From NCBI GenBank assembly GCA_036877525.1, contig JAZGTH010000015.1, forward strand, positions 9,992,501 through 10,056,500: a stretch of DNA of 64,000 nucleotides. The letters are read 5' to 3'. Position numbers and translations under genes: made by a program. Source of the stretch: Chromobotia macracanthus (taxonomy: Eukaryota > Chordata > Actinopteri > Cypriniformes > Botiidae). This document shows, in pieces, positions 11,829 to 24,476 of this stretch. How positions within the stretch are numbered: the stretch's first letter is position 1; the number at the start of each line of letters is the position of its first letter. Below the pieces are notes generated by a model. The model was given only the letters and a program-made list of their open reading frames with translations. It searched no databases and was not told where the DNA came from.

Positions 11829-14800
11829 CTTTACATGACTAACGCTGCTATTTCCTCTCACTGACTCAACTCGCCACACAATGTAAAATAAAAAAACAGC
11901 CGCTGTATGTAAAATATTCTTGTAACAGCCCTCCAATGTATAAAATCTATATCAAAACAGTCTCAACAGAAAAATCTGTTCTTAAAATCTGTTAAAAGTG
12001 TGTGCTGTGAACCGTGACACTGCGAGACAGCGTGAAACAAAAAACACTTTTGCTTTCAGCTTCAAGGTGAGCCACAAGAGTTATGAAACACATATTCTTA
12101 ACATGCAGCACCTACTTCTATTATAAAGCCACAGACAAGACTGATATGTAAAACAACCCAAATGGCAACAATATTCCTAGTAGCCAACATAAATTGGGCA
12201 AGAGTATTTTTTTGCATGTAATAACAAGGCAAAGGGAAATATTCCCTTTAATGACTCAAAAATATTCCCACATCTGCAAACAAACAAGAAATGGCTTCTC
12301 TCATTATCATTCTTCTATTACTTAATATATTGTTTAGTGTATTGATGAAATATAAAGGCAATTTAGTTGTAGTACAACTGTATACAATAAAAGTATGTAT
12401 GGTAATTCTCTGTTTTGGCACTTCTTAAAATGAAATATTAATTCAAGAGAAAGGGGCAACTGTAAACATTTTAAAAATGTAAACTAACATTTTGCTTGCT
12501 TCTTTTTGTTTCGTATTTGGGCATCCCTTACATTCAACAATGGCACTTAGTCTTTAGGCAAATTTTCCTGACCTGTAATACTCCCTGATTGTTTTATTAT
12601 TAATGATTATAAACAATTTCTTTATACTTGGTTGGAAAAAAAACAAATTTTAACCAAATGTTAACCTTCTTTGTTCCACTGCACTTGATTATGTCTTAAC
12701 AGGAATACTCAGAATAGTAAACTCCTTTAGGGCATTATGGTGAGTAATCATTTTGATTTTACTTAGAGGTTTCTGTAAGTGTTGGCTTGGGAACATCTAC
12801 ATTAGTGAACTATAATACATACTCTTTATATTTAGTATGTGAATAATTATCAGCTGAATAATCTCGTGCAAATTTAATATAGCATGTTGCAGGAAAAATA
12901 ATATTCCTAATAAATTTATCTACAGGTGTATAAAGTTTTTAGAGAATGTTCAATAAACTGATGACAGAGATGCACACAAAAACTGATGCTGCCAAAAAAG
13001 CCAGTAAAAGGTTTGTCCATACAAGATTGTCTTCACAACTAATATTTCCAAGGACAGTCATACATGTGAACCTCTTGATCCAAGTTCCTTCACGCAGCAG
13101 ATTTGCTTTGGATACAAGCCCAGTTTTCACTAAGACTGAGAAATCTTTGAAACTGTTTGCTGCATCTTTTGGTGAGACTGTTTAAAATCCTGTGGTGTGG
13201 ACATGGCTGTTTGTTTATTTTTGCAGGTTTGGTCTTGGTATCCACTGACAGTTATATAGAGTGATACATCTGAAACAAATCAACATAATAACATTACACC
13301 CTACACACATACACCCTACATGCACACACAAAAAATCCTAGCACAAAATTATAGTTAGCTTGTCTTCTGCATAGCAGCCAATTATTTTCATTGTGACATG
13401 CATGCCATGTGTCAAAAAAAGGCCTGCAGCAACTAATGAAATCAACGAAAAATTACACAGAATTCTTGCAGAAAGTTATTGCATGGCCTTGGTCTGTATG
13501 CATCCAAATATTTCAAATCTCACTGGCATTCTCCATATTTTTGTGAATCAGGCTGTTAGTCTTTCAAGCCATTGCAAATAGATAAATTTCATTGTACTTC
13601 ATAAGCCATTGGTTTAGACCACCCACAGCATGACCAGAATGATCTAAATATTTACCTACATTGAGATTTAACAATTATATTTAATAGCCAATATTATTTA
13701 ATGTCAATATTAAAAATATACTTGTAGGTTTAGATAAGGGCTTACACATAAATATAATATTTGATCCAATAGCAAATTCTATTACATGCAGTTCAGCTGC
13801 AATTTCAGCGTCTTCATCATAACACTAAGAAAGAAAAGATGCTGTGATGACCGTTTGTCTAATGTGTTACTACAAGTCACTATGAATCAGAAGCATTTAG
13901 GGAAGTGAATGGTAGAAATGATCAGAACAAATAGTGATCAGGCCTTTTCAGAGAGCACAGCATCATGCATTACTCAGGGGAGGCGGGCAGAGCGAGGGAG
14001 AGATCCAGCATTCCTGACACTAGGCCTATGTGTCAAAATTTTTGTGAGGAAGTTAAAAAGACAGTGTTGTGATAAAGTCATTTTCCCACTTTTAATATAT
14101 CTAAACAACACCTGTCTGCTTTATTTTTCACAATAAGAGAAAGAGAGAGAAAGACAGGAAGAGAGAGAGAGAGAAAGAAAGAAAAAGAAAGAAAGAAAGA
14201 TTCAGAAATATGGCAGAGATTTACATTTGAGCACAGCATAACAGAAGTGCATGGAGCCAGAGGTATAACAGAGGAGAGGTGCTTTGTGTGTGTGTATATG
14301 TGTGTGTATGTGGGAGTGCAATGAGTGGGTGGTAGAGAATGGAGAGCGTTCAGTGACACCACTTACTAACACACACTCACATATACACAGTACACACAAT
14401 ACTCAACACCGGGAACATACAGTGCTAACACCAAACACAGAGATGGCAAAACACATGCATACAGTATGCTTGCTTACATAGTAAAGGAATACTAACACTT
14501 TCTTTTCCTACAAACACAACACTAACTACCAATACAAACCATAGAGGTATAAAATGTGAAGAATACGTATAAAACAATCTATAGTTTATACATCAAGTTA
14601 ATGCCATCAGAGACCACATCATCTAGGAGGTACAGATATCATCAGAATATTTCTAAATCTTCACATATTTGTAATTTTTAATTACAAATACACCGAACAA
14701 TTTAACATAACCACACAAACATGAAAATGCAGATATTAAATTAAAGTGAGGAATAAATATTGCCTAATCAATCATATTAACATTAAATAATACAAATACA

Positions 14801-17710
14801 AAATATATAAATCTGAGCATAAGCACTGCCAAGGTTAGAGATGAAAATGTAACAAGTACAAATAAACTTGTTATTTGGACAACATTTTAATATATCTTAA
14901 TCAGGTAAAGTTTACAACAGTTTAATTTGTAATTTTACAAAAGCACCTAGCATGATGGCACAAACCACAATTAATAAACTAACTTTATCTTATCTTTAAC
15001 TTTATCTAACTCTTATCTTACTGGTATTAATAATCCTGAATGTTCTAAACTGGATTTAAATCTGCAGTCTTACAAATGCCCATGCTAGGCCCCTTAGAGT
15101 CATTGCCACACAGAGTCACATAATTTTAATGAAATGTTTCATATATTCCGCAATAACTTGCAGAATGAAAACAAACTTTACATAAACTTAAAGTTTATAT
15201 AAATTACTCAAATGGTCTGGAATGTATGGCCTGGTATGGACTATATTGTGCTGATTTTATGTAATGCATAGAACTGATTTTCTCTAAACAGCTGCTAATC
15301 ATATTTAACTAGCATAAAAGAAAATCTACATTTTCTGGTTTGTGGATGTACATACATTTGCATAATTAATATGAAAGCATTTAATACCCAAAATGCAATT
15401 AGAATAGATTTTGCAAGCAATTACAGATCTTGATTCTAACTAAGAATTTTCTGGCATTTTTGCCACGGTTTGTTTTTCAAGTTCTTTTAAACACTACAAA
15501 GTATAAAGAACATTATTTGTGGAAAATTGATCCTAACAAGTGTGGTGTTGTGTGATTTATATGCAGATCTATGAGCCATTTACAGTTTTCACAGGAGCAA
15601 ATCTAATAACATACCTGTCTATACCATTAAAACAGTAACCTCTCATTTGCATGTATATAATAAAGCGTAGGCCATTTCAACACCTTTGTCTATGTGAAAC
15701 AGTATGTGCCTCTAGAAACTGGATTAGCTTTTCCTGAGCACGGCACCCAATCAGCAAGGCATTGTGGGCGACTTCTAAGAGATGTGACACTGAGGATGTG
15801 GCGCATTTGTGAACAGTTTCAAGAACAGTAAAAACGGTAAGAGTTTACAACCAAATTACAAACAGTTCTTAGGTTTTAAATCTGATAACATAAAATTGTG
15901 TCATTCTCTTCCTATTTTATTGTAGTTCTCTTGCAAAACATGTCTGTTTTGAATGTTCTCTTGACTTCTCTTTATCACCCTCCCTCTCTCTCTCTCTCTT
16001 TCTCTGTGATATTCAGTGCGTGGGCTGAAGCAGCTCACTCTCTCTCAGAATAGCACTGCAGTAGTTCAGACTTGTATAGAAGGAAAGAAGGAGAAAGAGA
16101 ATGCTAGATAGATAGGATGAATAGACCTTCATTTCCCCCAAACTTGCTTTCCTCTCAAAAGAAACATAGTTTGCCCTTCTCCCCTTTTTCCCCTTTGACA
16201 CAGACCATCTCACACTGGGCTGTTTGAGGACCTGACAGTGGCAGCCATCACATCTCAAATCTTATTCATCTTCTCACATAAAAACAATGTATATTCATCA
16301 AATGTATTGCCTTGTTGTAGATCTGATAAGGGGGCTCCTAGTTTCAAATTAATGTGAGGTGTAGGTGACTAGGTGTACATTATTCACCACGTTTTGCTCT
16401 GTAGCTTAAAATCTAATAACATTAGAAGTCAGATCATATAATTGCATACATGACAGCATTAAAGAGAGTGAAAGAAAAGCTTTTGTAAATAGATGGAAGG
16501 TTTTGGTAAAAGTTCAGTCCAAAGATCTGTGAGTTCAACATTAAATTAATATATTTTGTAAGGTAGTCATATGCCGTTTTCTATGGTTGTGTTAATGCCT
16601 CATGAAAGCAAATAGCATTTAGGTACATTTGTAAACAAGACTACTGAAAACAAACAGCTTTTAATTTAATGATGTGAAAAATGTTGTAATGGATGACACC
16701 AATAGAAATCAAGTTAATGAGACACAAACAAGACTGACTCAACACATATTTCTGGTGACTGTACGGGGTATAAATGATTAACATCGTAGAGTTCATTTGG
16801 TTAGAATAAGGATCTGCTGGGCTGGCACATTGTCTTGACTAAGGGTTCACATCATTACTTAACAGCATTTGGCAAAATGCCTTCAGCTGGATTGCTACTG
16901 GCCTTTTTTATTCCAACTCTTTCAAATCAATCAAACTAGGATTAAGAAACGTATATATTTCTTATGCAAATGTTAAATAATATGTAGGGGTAACATTGTG
17001 ATTCATGACGTTATAATATCATACAATCATGTCATCTTTTACTTTAGGACATGACTGAAAACCATCCCCTTTGTCACAATTACGCTTTTAAAATTTACGA
17101 TTTTATGTGGACCCGAATATGACATCAGGGATAATAAGGTACAAATGGATCCTGTCAATTTGGGTTCTCATCATAAATTAAGCAAGAATCACCACACGTC
17201 ATACCTTTAGAAACCAACACCGTATGAAACGCACTTAACGCCTCTGCGCAACCCAGAAAGCAAACCAGACTTAGGTCTAGACATAATATTGCACAATAAC
17301 AACAGGTTTCGGTCCATTTCTGATAACTTTCGCATATCGATGTGTCTCTTGTGGACCTGTAATTCGTGCGAGGGTGAGTAGGTGGACAAGACAACCATCG
17401 AGAGAGCAATGAATGGCCGTCTGCGTAGGCGTGAATGCATGTTTGCACGAAGGGTGATGTGTAGCCACCTTACACTTACATGTGTGAACATCTTCCTCTT
17501 GATTGAAAACATGTAATGTGACCTCTTAAGCATTTTCATAACAAGGCATGTTAGTCATTCCTAGCATTTATTTCAAATCAGATTCAGGAACAGCTGGAAA
17601 AACTTCAGTAAGAAAAGAGGGCCATCGAACAAAACATGCGCATGAACAGGAAACGATTGATCAGACAATTACATGACATGCAGCAATGTAGTCCAACTTG
17701 GGTGACTTAC
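11829..17710 (-). other. Probable 5' UTR and long 5' intron of shisa7
   Basis: No coding exon of a known family was found. A good minus-strand acceptor (GTTTCACGCTGTCTCGCAG, exon start about 12019) could begin the 5' UTR part of the ATG exon, with the intron running back to the donor at 17710. The stretch holds GA- and GT-rich low-complexity DNA (about 14130-14310), a CT run near 15985-16002 and mostly AT-rich sequence. A hydrophobic short ORF at 12939-13130 (minus) is discussed among the findings. Confidence 0.35.
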
Positions 17711-17840
17711 CTGTACAAAACTGCGCTGAGCCTCACGACCCCGCCGGTGTCATTTTTTGTTCAGCTCTGAGCGACGATGGCTGAGAAATTGTTATTTTCC
17801 CAAACTGTTGCAGCACTCCCCTAGTGATGTAAGTCTCGTC
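17711..17840 (-). other. Candidate distal 5' UTR exon / promoter of shisa7
   Basis: A consensus donor on the minus strand (TGTACAG then GTAAGT, boundary 17711/17710) follows a locally GC-richer segment. The segment has a short upstream ORF (ATG ACA CCG GCG GGG TCG TGA), which could dampen translation. No other minus-strand gene nearby needs this exon, so shisa7 is the natural owner, but an unrelated non-coding transcript would look the same. Confidence 0.35.
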
Positions 17841-20364
17841 TTTTAGTAACAAAACAACATGTATAATCAATCATTTCTTTCCAGGATTTCTGTCCACCTA
17901 CCCCGGTTTTCATGTTCGTACTACATCAATTTTACAGTTTCTGCACAATGGTTTTAACTTATTTGCTTGTTGCGTATATAGTAATGTGGAAGTATTCCAG
18001 GTGAGACCCTTGCCTAAATAACCAAACACGTCCTTGATTTACTTTTAATGACGGTTTAGAATAATGCAAGGCAAGGTAGACGCATGTTGCCACTGTTTTT
18101 CTCGTATTTATTCTCTCTGAAACGATACTCAAGTGCTGCTCTTTAACGTTGCTGTTAATCGACGCCGCCTGCAAAGTGTGCACACAAGAACATTCCGACC
18201 CTATCACGAAACACCGGTGGAATGAGGCGGGTGGTCTCACGGAGGTCCGCTGCGCTGAATAATGCGTTTATTGGTTTCGCAAGATGGTGTTGATGAGATT
18301 GATACGTCGATTCTCGACCGCTTCAAGTGTTTCCTTTCTCTGCTACTACTTCTTATCGTTTGCACGATTATGGCTGGCTAAGCAATATGGTGTGTGTGAG
18401 AGGAACGGGGCACACACACAATTGGTTGTCATGGCAACGATGTCATTTTGTTTGTAACTCTAATAATTGCGACGCCGTGCCCTTAAAGAATTGGTTATGG
18501 AAAACGGCAATGCATCAAGCAAACATAAACGCGAATTATCGTGAGTTCTTAAGGAAACAAAATGTAACGATTTAAATCTAAGAATGCATAAAAAACCTGC
18601 AGGATGACACAGTCATAGCATATATTTATTTACACGTCTGTAGTTAAACCTTTACATAACCTAGCATTATAAAATATAGATTTATCAAAAGATTTAATTT
18701 CTGTACACTACCTGGTAGATTAATTTTGCGCCGGTTTAAACAAAACTTTGCATCTGATTTAGGATGCAAGAAGTCTGTAAATATGCTATAATTTGCATTT
18801 ATACAAATATGGGGTTTATATAATTAGATCTGCAAAAATGTTGAACTATTGAATATCTAATATATAATAAAACACCTCAACCAAATAATAAATTCTGCTG
18901 CCACAGTACTGAATGCAGCTGAATGCAGAAATCATAGAGAAATCTGTGGGGTTACCAGCGCCTTTGACTAAACGGCAGCCGTCAATCGCCATTTCAGCAC
19001 CACGGACAGCAACACAATCAGCTCTTAATACACGTATACCACACTGCACATAATCCGTGACGGCCATGAAATACTAACCACTCAGTGACTGACCCACTCA
19101 TATATGGCTTTTGAAATATGGATAATTTTCACTTTCATTTCATATAAAAATGGAAATGTTTTGCAGTATAAAAGCTTTTCACGTGTGTAGAAAACCGATT
19201 TAAAACTTATTTTTTAATGTGTTAAATCTTTTGCCTATACTGTACTATAAGATCATACCTGTTGGCGTTTCTTCCTACAGACAACAATTAGCCGGTGTGC
19301 ACTTATCTATTCCTATACAGGTGGGTGGGCCGCTGTTTCGGCGGCTAAGGCAACCTACAACGAGAACCGTTCAACCATTCATAACGCTCAAATTATAGTC
19401 TACAGCGCGCCAATTAAATTCCAGAAAATCCTGAAAAGGGAGATGTAATATTTTCCAAATAGATAAAGCAATGAATAGCTTGTTCTCTACCGCACTATAT
19501 CATGCAATAAATTTCCTTGCAAAGAAGAGATGCCAAATGCAACAGAACAGGTCGAAGCACGATGCAGTCCTTCTAAATCTTTTAAGGCTAAAGACCTAAA
19601 TAATGTTTTCTAGAACATTTAATTCCTGCAATTATTTATCAGCAACAATAGCTCAGAGGAACTCATAGCTTAAAAATACAATAAACAAATGCATTAAAAA
19701 TGTACACAATAAAAGCAGGAAACCACATCTCTCTAAAATTCCTTTATTTTTATTAATTTAAATAACTTAAATGGCCAAAATGCCCTATTGTTCATCCACA
19801 CATTTTTAACACAAGGGCAAAATCTTGCTGCAAGCACATCCTGCTCAAAGTTTATAGCATTTTAATAGAGAGAGTATCTTTGAGAAATTACCGACCGGGA
19901 TTCCTTAAGAACTTTCTGATATAGAGAAAGGTGGGACTAGAAAAAAGTGCAGCTATGGTCATATAAAAAGAGGTCAGATGTTTTGCACCCAAATAGTGTA
20001 ACATCCAAACCATGTTTGTTTCAAATATTTTTTTAAACAGAAATTGGATAAAGGTCTTGTGACATCTGTATGTTTAAAAAAATGAGACAAAAGTGGCATT
20101 TAATCGCATGATTAACTAGTTGCCCCTTTGCTCTACCCCAAATAGTCTAATATTTTAATGACAAAGTCTCGAAGTATCTTGTAAAAATGTAGCATTTTGA
20201 CTATAAAAGAAAACAAACTGACAAAAGTAAAAACTGGAAACAATTATAACACAAATACAAAAAACATTCAGACCACATTTTACCTCCCCTGTTATCCCTA
20301 ATCTTGCATCTCTTGCACCACAAACACACACGCAACAATTATCTCTGGGTATTATTATTGTAAC
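17841..20364. other. Intergenic stretch between shisa7 and ube2s
   Basis: I see no supported gene. The segment about 17.9-18.5 kb keeps more CpG dinucleotides than its surroundings and may extend the shisa7 promoter region. Around 19.3 kb there is a short GC-rich patch with the inverted repeat CCGC...GCGG. ORFs here lack splice context or family motifs. Confidence 0.4.
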
Positions 20365-20620
20365 TTAAAGGAACAGTGCACTTAAGTGAAAATTCTGTCA
20401 ATTCACTCACCATCATGTCATTCCAAACCTGTATGATTTACCTCATTCTGTAAAACAAAATAAAATTAAGGATGTTGACACTGATCTTTACACATCTAAC
20501 CAAAGTAGTGACTGAGGTTGTCACTTCTTAACATTCTGGACAGACATACAAAAACCTTTTGACAGACATACAGATTTAAAACAACAATGACAGAATTTTC
20601 ATTTTTTGATGTTCCTTTAA
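20365..20620. mobile_element. Short inverted-repeat element (MITE), 256 bp
   Basis: The ends are perfect 11-bp inverted repeats (TTAAAGGAACA and TGTTCCTTTAA). A further 14-bp inverted match lies just inside (TGAAAATTCTGTCA and its complement). Internal sequence such as TCATTCCAAACCTGTATGA resembles a very abundant cyprinid non-autonomous DNA element. TTAA at both ends could be the target duplication, as in piggyBac-type elements; this is inference. Confidence 0.75.
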
Positions 20621-21132
20621 CTGATTCAGTCCAAACGCAACAGGCCAGAATCCCATAAACTGCTTTGTCACACATGAAACTCACATTTCAATTCTGTGCA
20701 AGATCATCTTAGTATAGAAAGCCTGTGCTGACAGCATGTGCCACCAGAAAGGAAGGGTACAGGGAACTATGGAACTTGCAGACCAGGAAACAAGACACAA
20801 ACATAACCAACAATCTCACTGAGGAGTACTACATAATTCTAGAGGCCACAAAATCCATTACTATTGTTTTCATAATCTGAACAATTGTAACATCTGGAAA
20901 CAGATGAAACCCCTTTTTATGAGTGAAATGAAGAAAGAATTGTCACAAGGACAGTTCTAATCCTGAGAGTAAGTTCAAACAGACAAAGAAACAAAAACAA
21001 GAGGAGTGATCAGGTAGGATCAAGATAAAACGAATGTGCTACCCTTAAATATAAAGACAATTTGAAGAGGAAATGGTGGTCTGCACACTTCAATATTTAC
21101 ATGTACATATAACAAAACACATATTTACTCTT

Positions 21133-22851
21133 TTAAAGTCGCCTGAGCGCTCGTTTTTTATCCGTTTTCTTCTTTGCAACAATGTTAGTATTGCTACTGC
21201 TTGTGCCACTGGTGCTGCTGTTATTCGCACTGTTGGCACCAGCACCCATTATTGCCAGACCAGCCCCAGCTACACGTTTGTTTGGATCTCCTGCATGCTT
21301 CTTGGGCTGGGGTCCATCAGCTGGTTCCTGAGGAGCCCCTGATGTGCCTCCCATAGCATGTATTTCTGTTAAAAGGCGAGCACGGGATGCATACTCTTTA
21401 TAGTCCTCCAAAAGTAACCTGCCCGCCTCCTCATTCAGAGCCGACTCAGGATTAGGATGAATCAGAAGGCACTTGATGGTCTGTGAAAAACAGAGTTAAA
21501 GGGGTGTGAATGATGAATACAACTCCATAGTTTTAAAACTGAAATGTATGGTGCACATTCAGCTTGAATACAACACACCAGAAGTACTGGGGTAAAGTTG
21601 ATACTTTTTTTTTTTAAAGTTTACTGTTGGAAAAAAGACTTATTGAATCAAAGATTTTTATACTGGAAAGATCTGAGGATCAAATAAATCTCGTTTCCAT
21701 GGTTACATCTAGCCTTGGCTGAAAGTTGTCAGTGTTGCAGAACACAGCTTCCCTGAAATATCAATTTGAATTCTTGATACATTTGAAGTGACCATTAGAT
21801 TCAAGGTCAGTTACAGCCTCATCGCAGAAAACTGTGATGCAGTTTAAGTTGGGCTGCTAAACTTTGCTAATGTGCCAGAGAAAAGTTTACTTCAGAGAGG
21901 CATTCACCTAATGAGCAGTCCCAGAGAATTAAAGGGAAAAAACATCAATATACTTGAAGATATTTGATTCCAGTTCAGCCTATGCTTAATAGGACAGCAG
22001 CAAGATGAAATGCTACTTACTAGCAATACGTGTCTCAGGCCCAGCTCTGCCTTCCAGTCTCTCTTTAGTACATTGACACAGATCTCCCCCTTGTGCCCAA
22101 CATTAGGGTGGAAAATCTTAGTAAGAAAATAGCCTCTGGGAGGTGCAGCAGGGAAATCCTTCCCAAGGACCAAACGCATGCGGAATACCCCTCCTGCATA
22201 AGGAGTTCCTTCTGTCATGCAAACATGAAACAAGAAGTCTGATAAAAGCCAAGTCAAAAAAGAAACGAAACACAAACCAATAATGTTAATTTCCTACCTG
22301 GGCCCTCAATAGCAGTATGAAGCTCCGTGATATCCTCTTCACTGGGGTAGATTTTGATGCCCTCGGGAGGGTCTGCTGCCAGGGCTGCAACCTCTTTATA
22401 GACAAGTCTCAACACTTGAGGGGGCAAGTTCTCCACGTTTGAATTCTACACACACACACACACACACACAAATAACCATGACTATCACACCAAACGGTGT
22501 AAACATGAAAATATGCTTGATGCTTGTGGAGCGGTTTCGTGACTACTACGGTGGACAAATGGTCAACCGAGCTTGTAACTGTTGATGTATTATCGGACTA
22601 GGGTTAAAGGAATGATGTTCTATTAGCCCAAAATACTACTTTAAAAAAAATCAAACAAATCAAACAAGTCAAACATAAACTCTAATATTTAAAGAAGTTT
22701 ACAAGAAGCTAACAGCACAAGCAAGAGAAAGTTACATGTAACGTCTATTGGCCAACAACTAACTATTAAAATTATAAACTGAAAAACTGTTTTTTATATT
22801 AGCCAAACAATATTAACGGTCAGAAATCAACGCATAAAATAAACATACCAT
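21133..22851 (-). CDS. ube2s: Ubiquitin-conjugating enzyme E2 S
   Basis: Four coding exons (22851-22849, 22445-22298, 22211-22021, 21480-21133) join to 229 residues. The first contributes only the ATG, then NSNVENLPP follows as in other vertebrate UBE2S proteins. The UBC fold carries the HPN motif (residues 85-87) and the active-site cysteine C95 in GEICVNVL, the same number as in the human enzyme. The tail is Ser/Asn/Thr-rich and ends AKKKTDKKRALRRL, the basic Leu-Arg tail known to dock on the anaphase-promoting complex. The enzyme extends K11-linked ubiquitin chains on APC/C substrates in mitosis. Exon 4 covers the end of the UBC fold (TIKCLLIHPNPESALNEEAG) and the whole tail. A minus-strand CCAAT box (CGCCAATCG, 22931-22938) lies upstream, which fits cell-cycle control through NF-Y. 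Confidence 0.96.
22447..22470. repeat. (CA)n microsatellite at the ube2s exon 2 acceptor
   Basis: About 12 CA units; on the minus strand this is (TG)n ending directly in TAG, the acceptor of ube2s exon 2. Confidence 0.95.
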
Positions 22852-24476
22852 TTCTAGGTGAATGGAGTCCACCGATGGCAAGCAAATTTGTCCCAAATTA
22901 GAAAACTAGCCAACTGCTACCCAACCGCCCGATTGGCGATGTAGAGCGAGAGCCACTGAAACGAAATCTAAACGTTGTGAACGACCAAATTTAAAAATAC
23001 ATTAAGACCTTTAAGTATTTAGACAGGCACGAAGCAATTTGTGACTATAGCGTCGGCCCAACTGCTAGTGTTGCTATCAAAAGGGCTAAGCTAACGAAGG
23101 CTTGCTAAACATCTGAAGTATCTAGCAATTCTCCCGAGATTTCCTTCACGAAATCGCTGTTCCGACGTTATCCTTAGAATAAATATTGCCTGTAAAGTTT
23201 TTAACATTCAATGTGTCGTGAACTTCATCTCTAGCAAAGTTGATTTGGCCGATAGCTAACTGCCACAGACGGCTAGTGTAGCTTGATATCAGCTAGCAGT
23301 ATTTGACACAGGAACAAAAATACAATTCTTCATAGGAGCGGTTTGAATGATGTTTTATCCAATCAGAATCTGATATAAACTACACGTGCTCAACAATGTA
23401 GCACCACAACCAATCAGAATCTTAGATTACACCGACGTAGAGACGTTGTAAACCTTACGCACCAGAGAAAGTTGAGAATGCGAAAAATGCTCTTTGGTCA
23501 TAGGTGCGTTTGAATAATTTGTACCCTCCCAAAAGCAGGGATAATGGTATTTCAACTGAGGAGCTAGTGAAAGACTGTGCAATACACAATTTACAAAGTG
23601 TTGAAACATTTTGGAAGAGGTTTGCTTTTCCACTGTATACAGGAACTAAACTGTAATTTAGCACTAAACCTTAATTTCATTAGTGTACAGATGAAACGGT
23701 AGCCTCAGAAATAGAGGCTTCGGTAGGTTAGCTGGCGTTGTTAATATAACTGAAAACAATATGTAACAGTTATAAGTAACAGGTTTACATATGTAACTAC
23801 ATATATAAAATGCTTGTAGTAGTAGCACTAAATTACCGCTAGAGAGAACTAGAATCCTTAAACAACGTTTCGTTATTTGGCCCATTAGATTTCCACGAAT
23901 TATTTTTGTATAATGTATTTCAGGGGTTACTTAAACTTCTGCTGTAACCACATATTATTTCTGTGTAAAATGGCATAATTTACATCCAGTACGCCAGCTT
24001 AAGGGCGCTTAACCTCAACCTTAAAGTTGTATAGCGCCCCCTGTTAAGATCACGTGACTCTTCCTATGACTTCACGGGGCGTCACCGCAAAGCAACAACA
24101 AGACAACTTCCGCCCGATCGATACGGACACGAAACAGATAGCGTCGTCATTTCAGAGATCATTTAAGTTTACTTATTTATAGTGTATCACATAAATGCGT
24201 TTAATGGAGCAGTAAATATTAGGTTAAAGGTACCTCTCAGTACCATTTATTTTATTAGTGTCGGTAACTGATAACTGGACAAGTCATTGCACTACAGCTT
24301 CTGTCTTTCAAAAGGTATGTATTGAGTCATGTGCTTTCATGTGCTGTCAGTTCACTTGAACGGACATGTAAACATGTGAGTACATGTATTAAGATGTCGT
24401 ACATTTTTGACGTTTTAAACGTTAACTGATGGGCGATCTTTCCCAAACTGTACTTTTGAATAATACAGGGTGAGTT
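22852..24476. promoter_or_regulatory. Divergent promoter region between ube2s and josd2
   Basis: The two genes are head to head with about 1.6 kb between start codons. On the ube2s side is a minus-strand CCAAT box (22932-22936). On the josd2 side are an E-box (CACGTGAC, 24051-24058), a CGTCA element (about 24080) and an ETS core (CTTCCG, 24107-24112). A josd2 5' UTR exon ends at about 24314 (CAAAAG then GTATGT), and the acceptor ATAATACAG opens the ATG exon near 24469. Short ORFs at 23427-23885 have no support. Confidence 0.5.

Noticed and set aside
15730..15845. Possible extra promoter (CCAATCAG, GCATTGTGGGC, then ACG-GTAAGA on the plus strand)
   Set aside because: Motifs are weak and isolated and no plus-strand gene follows before the minus-strand ube2s.
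17155..17539. Cluster of minus-strand frames of 63-110 codons
   Set aside because: Three overlapping frames are open together in CpG-containing DNA and none has a recognisable domain or splice context.
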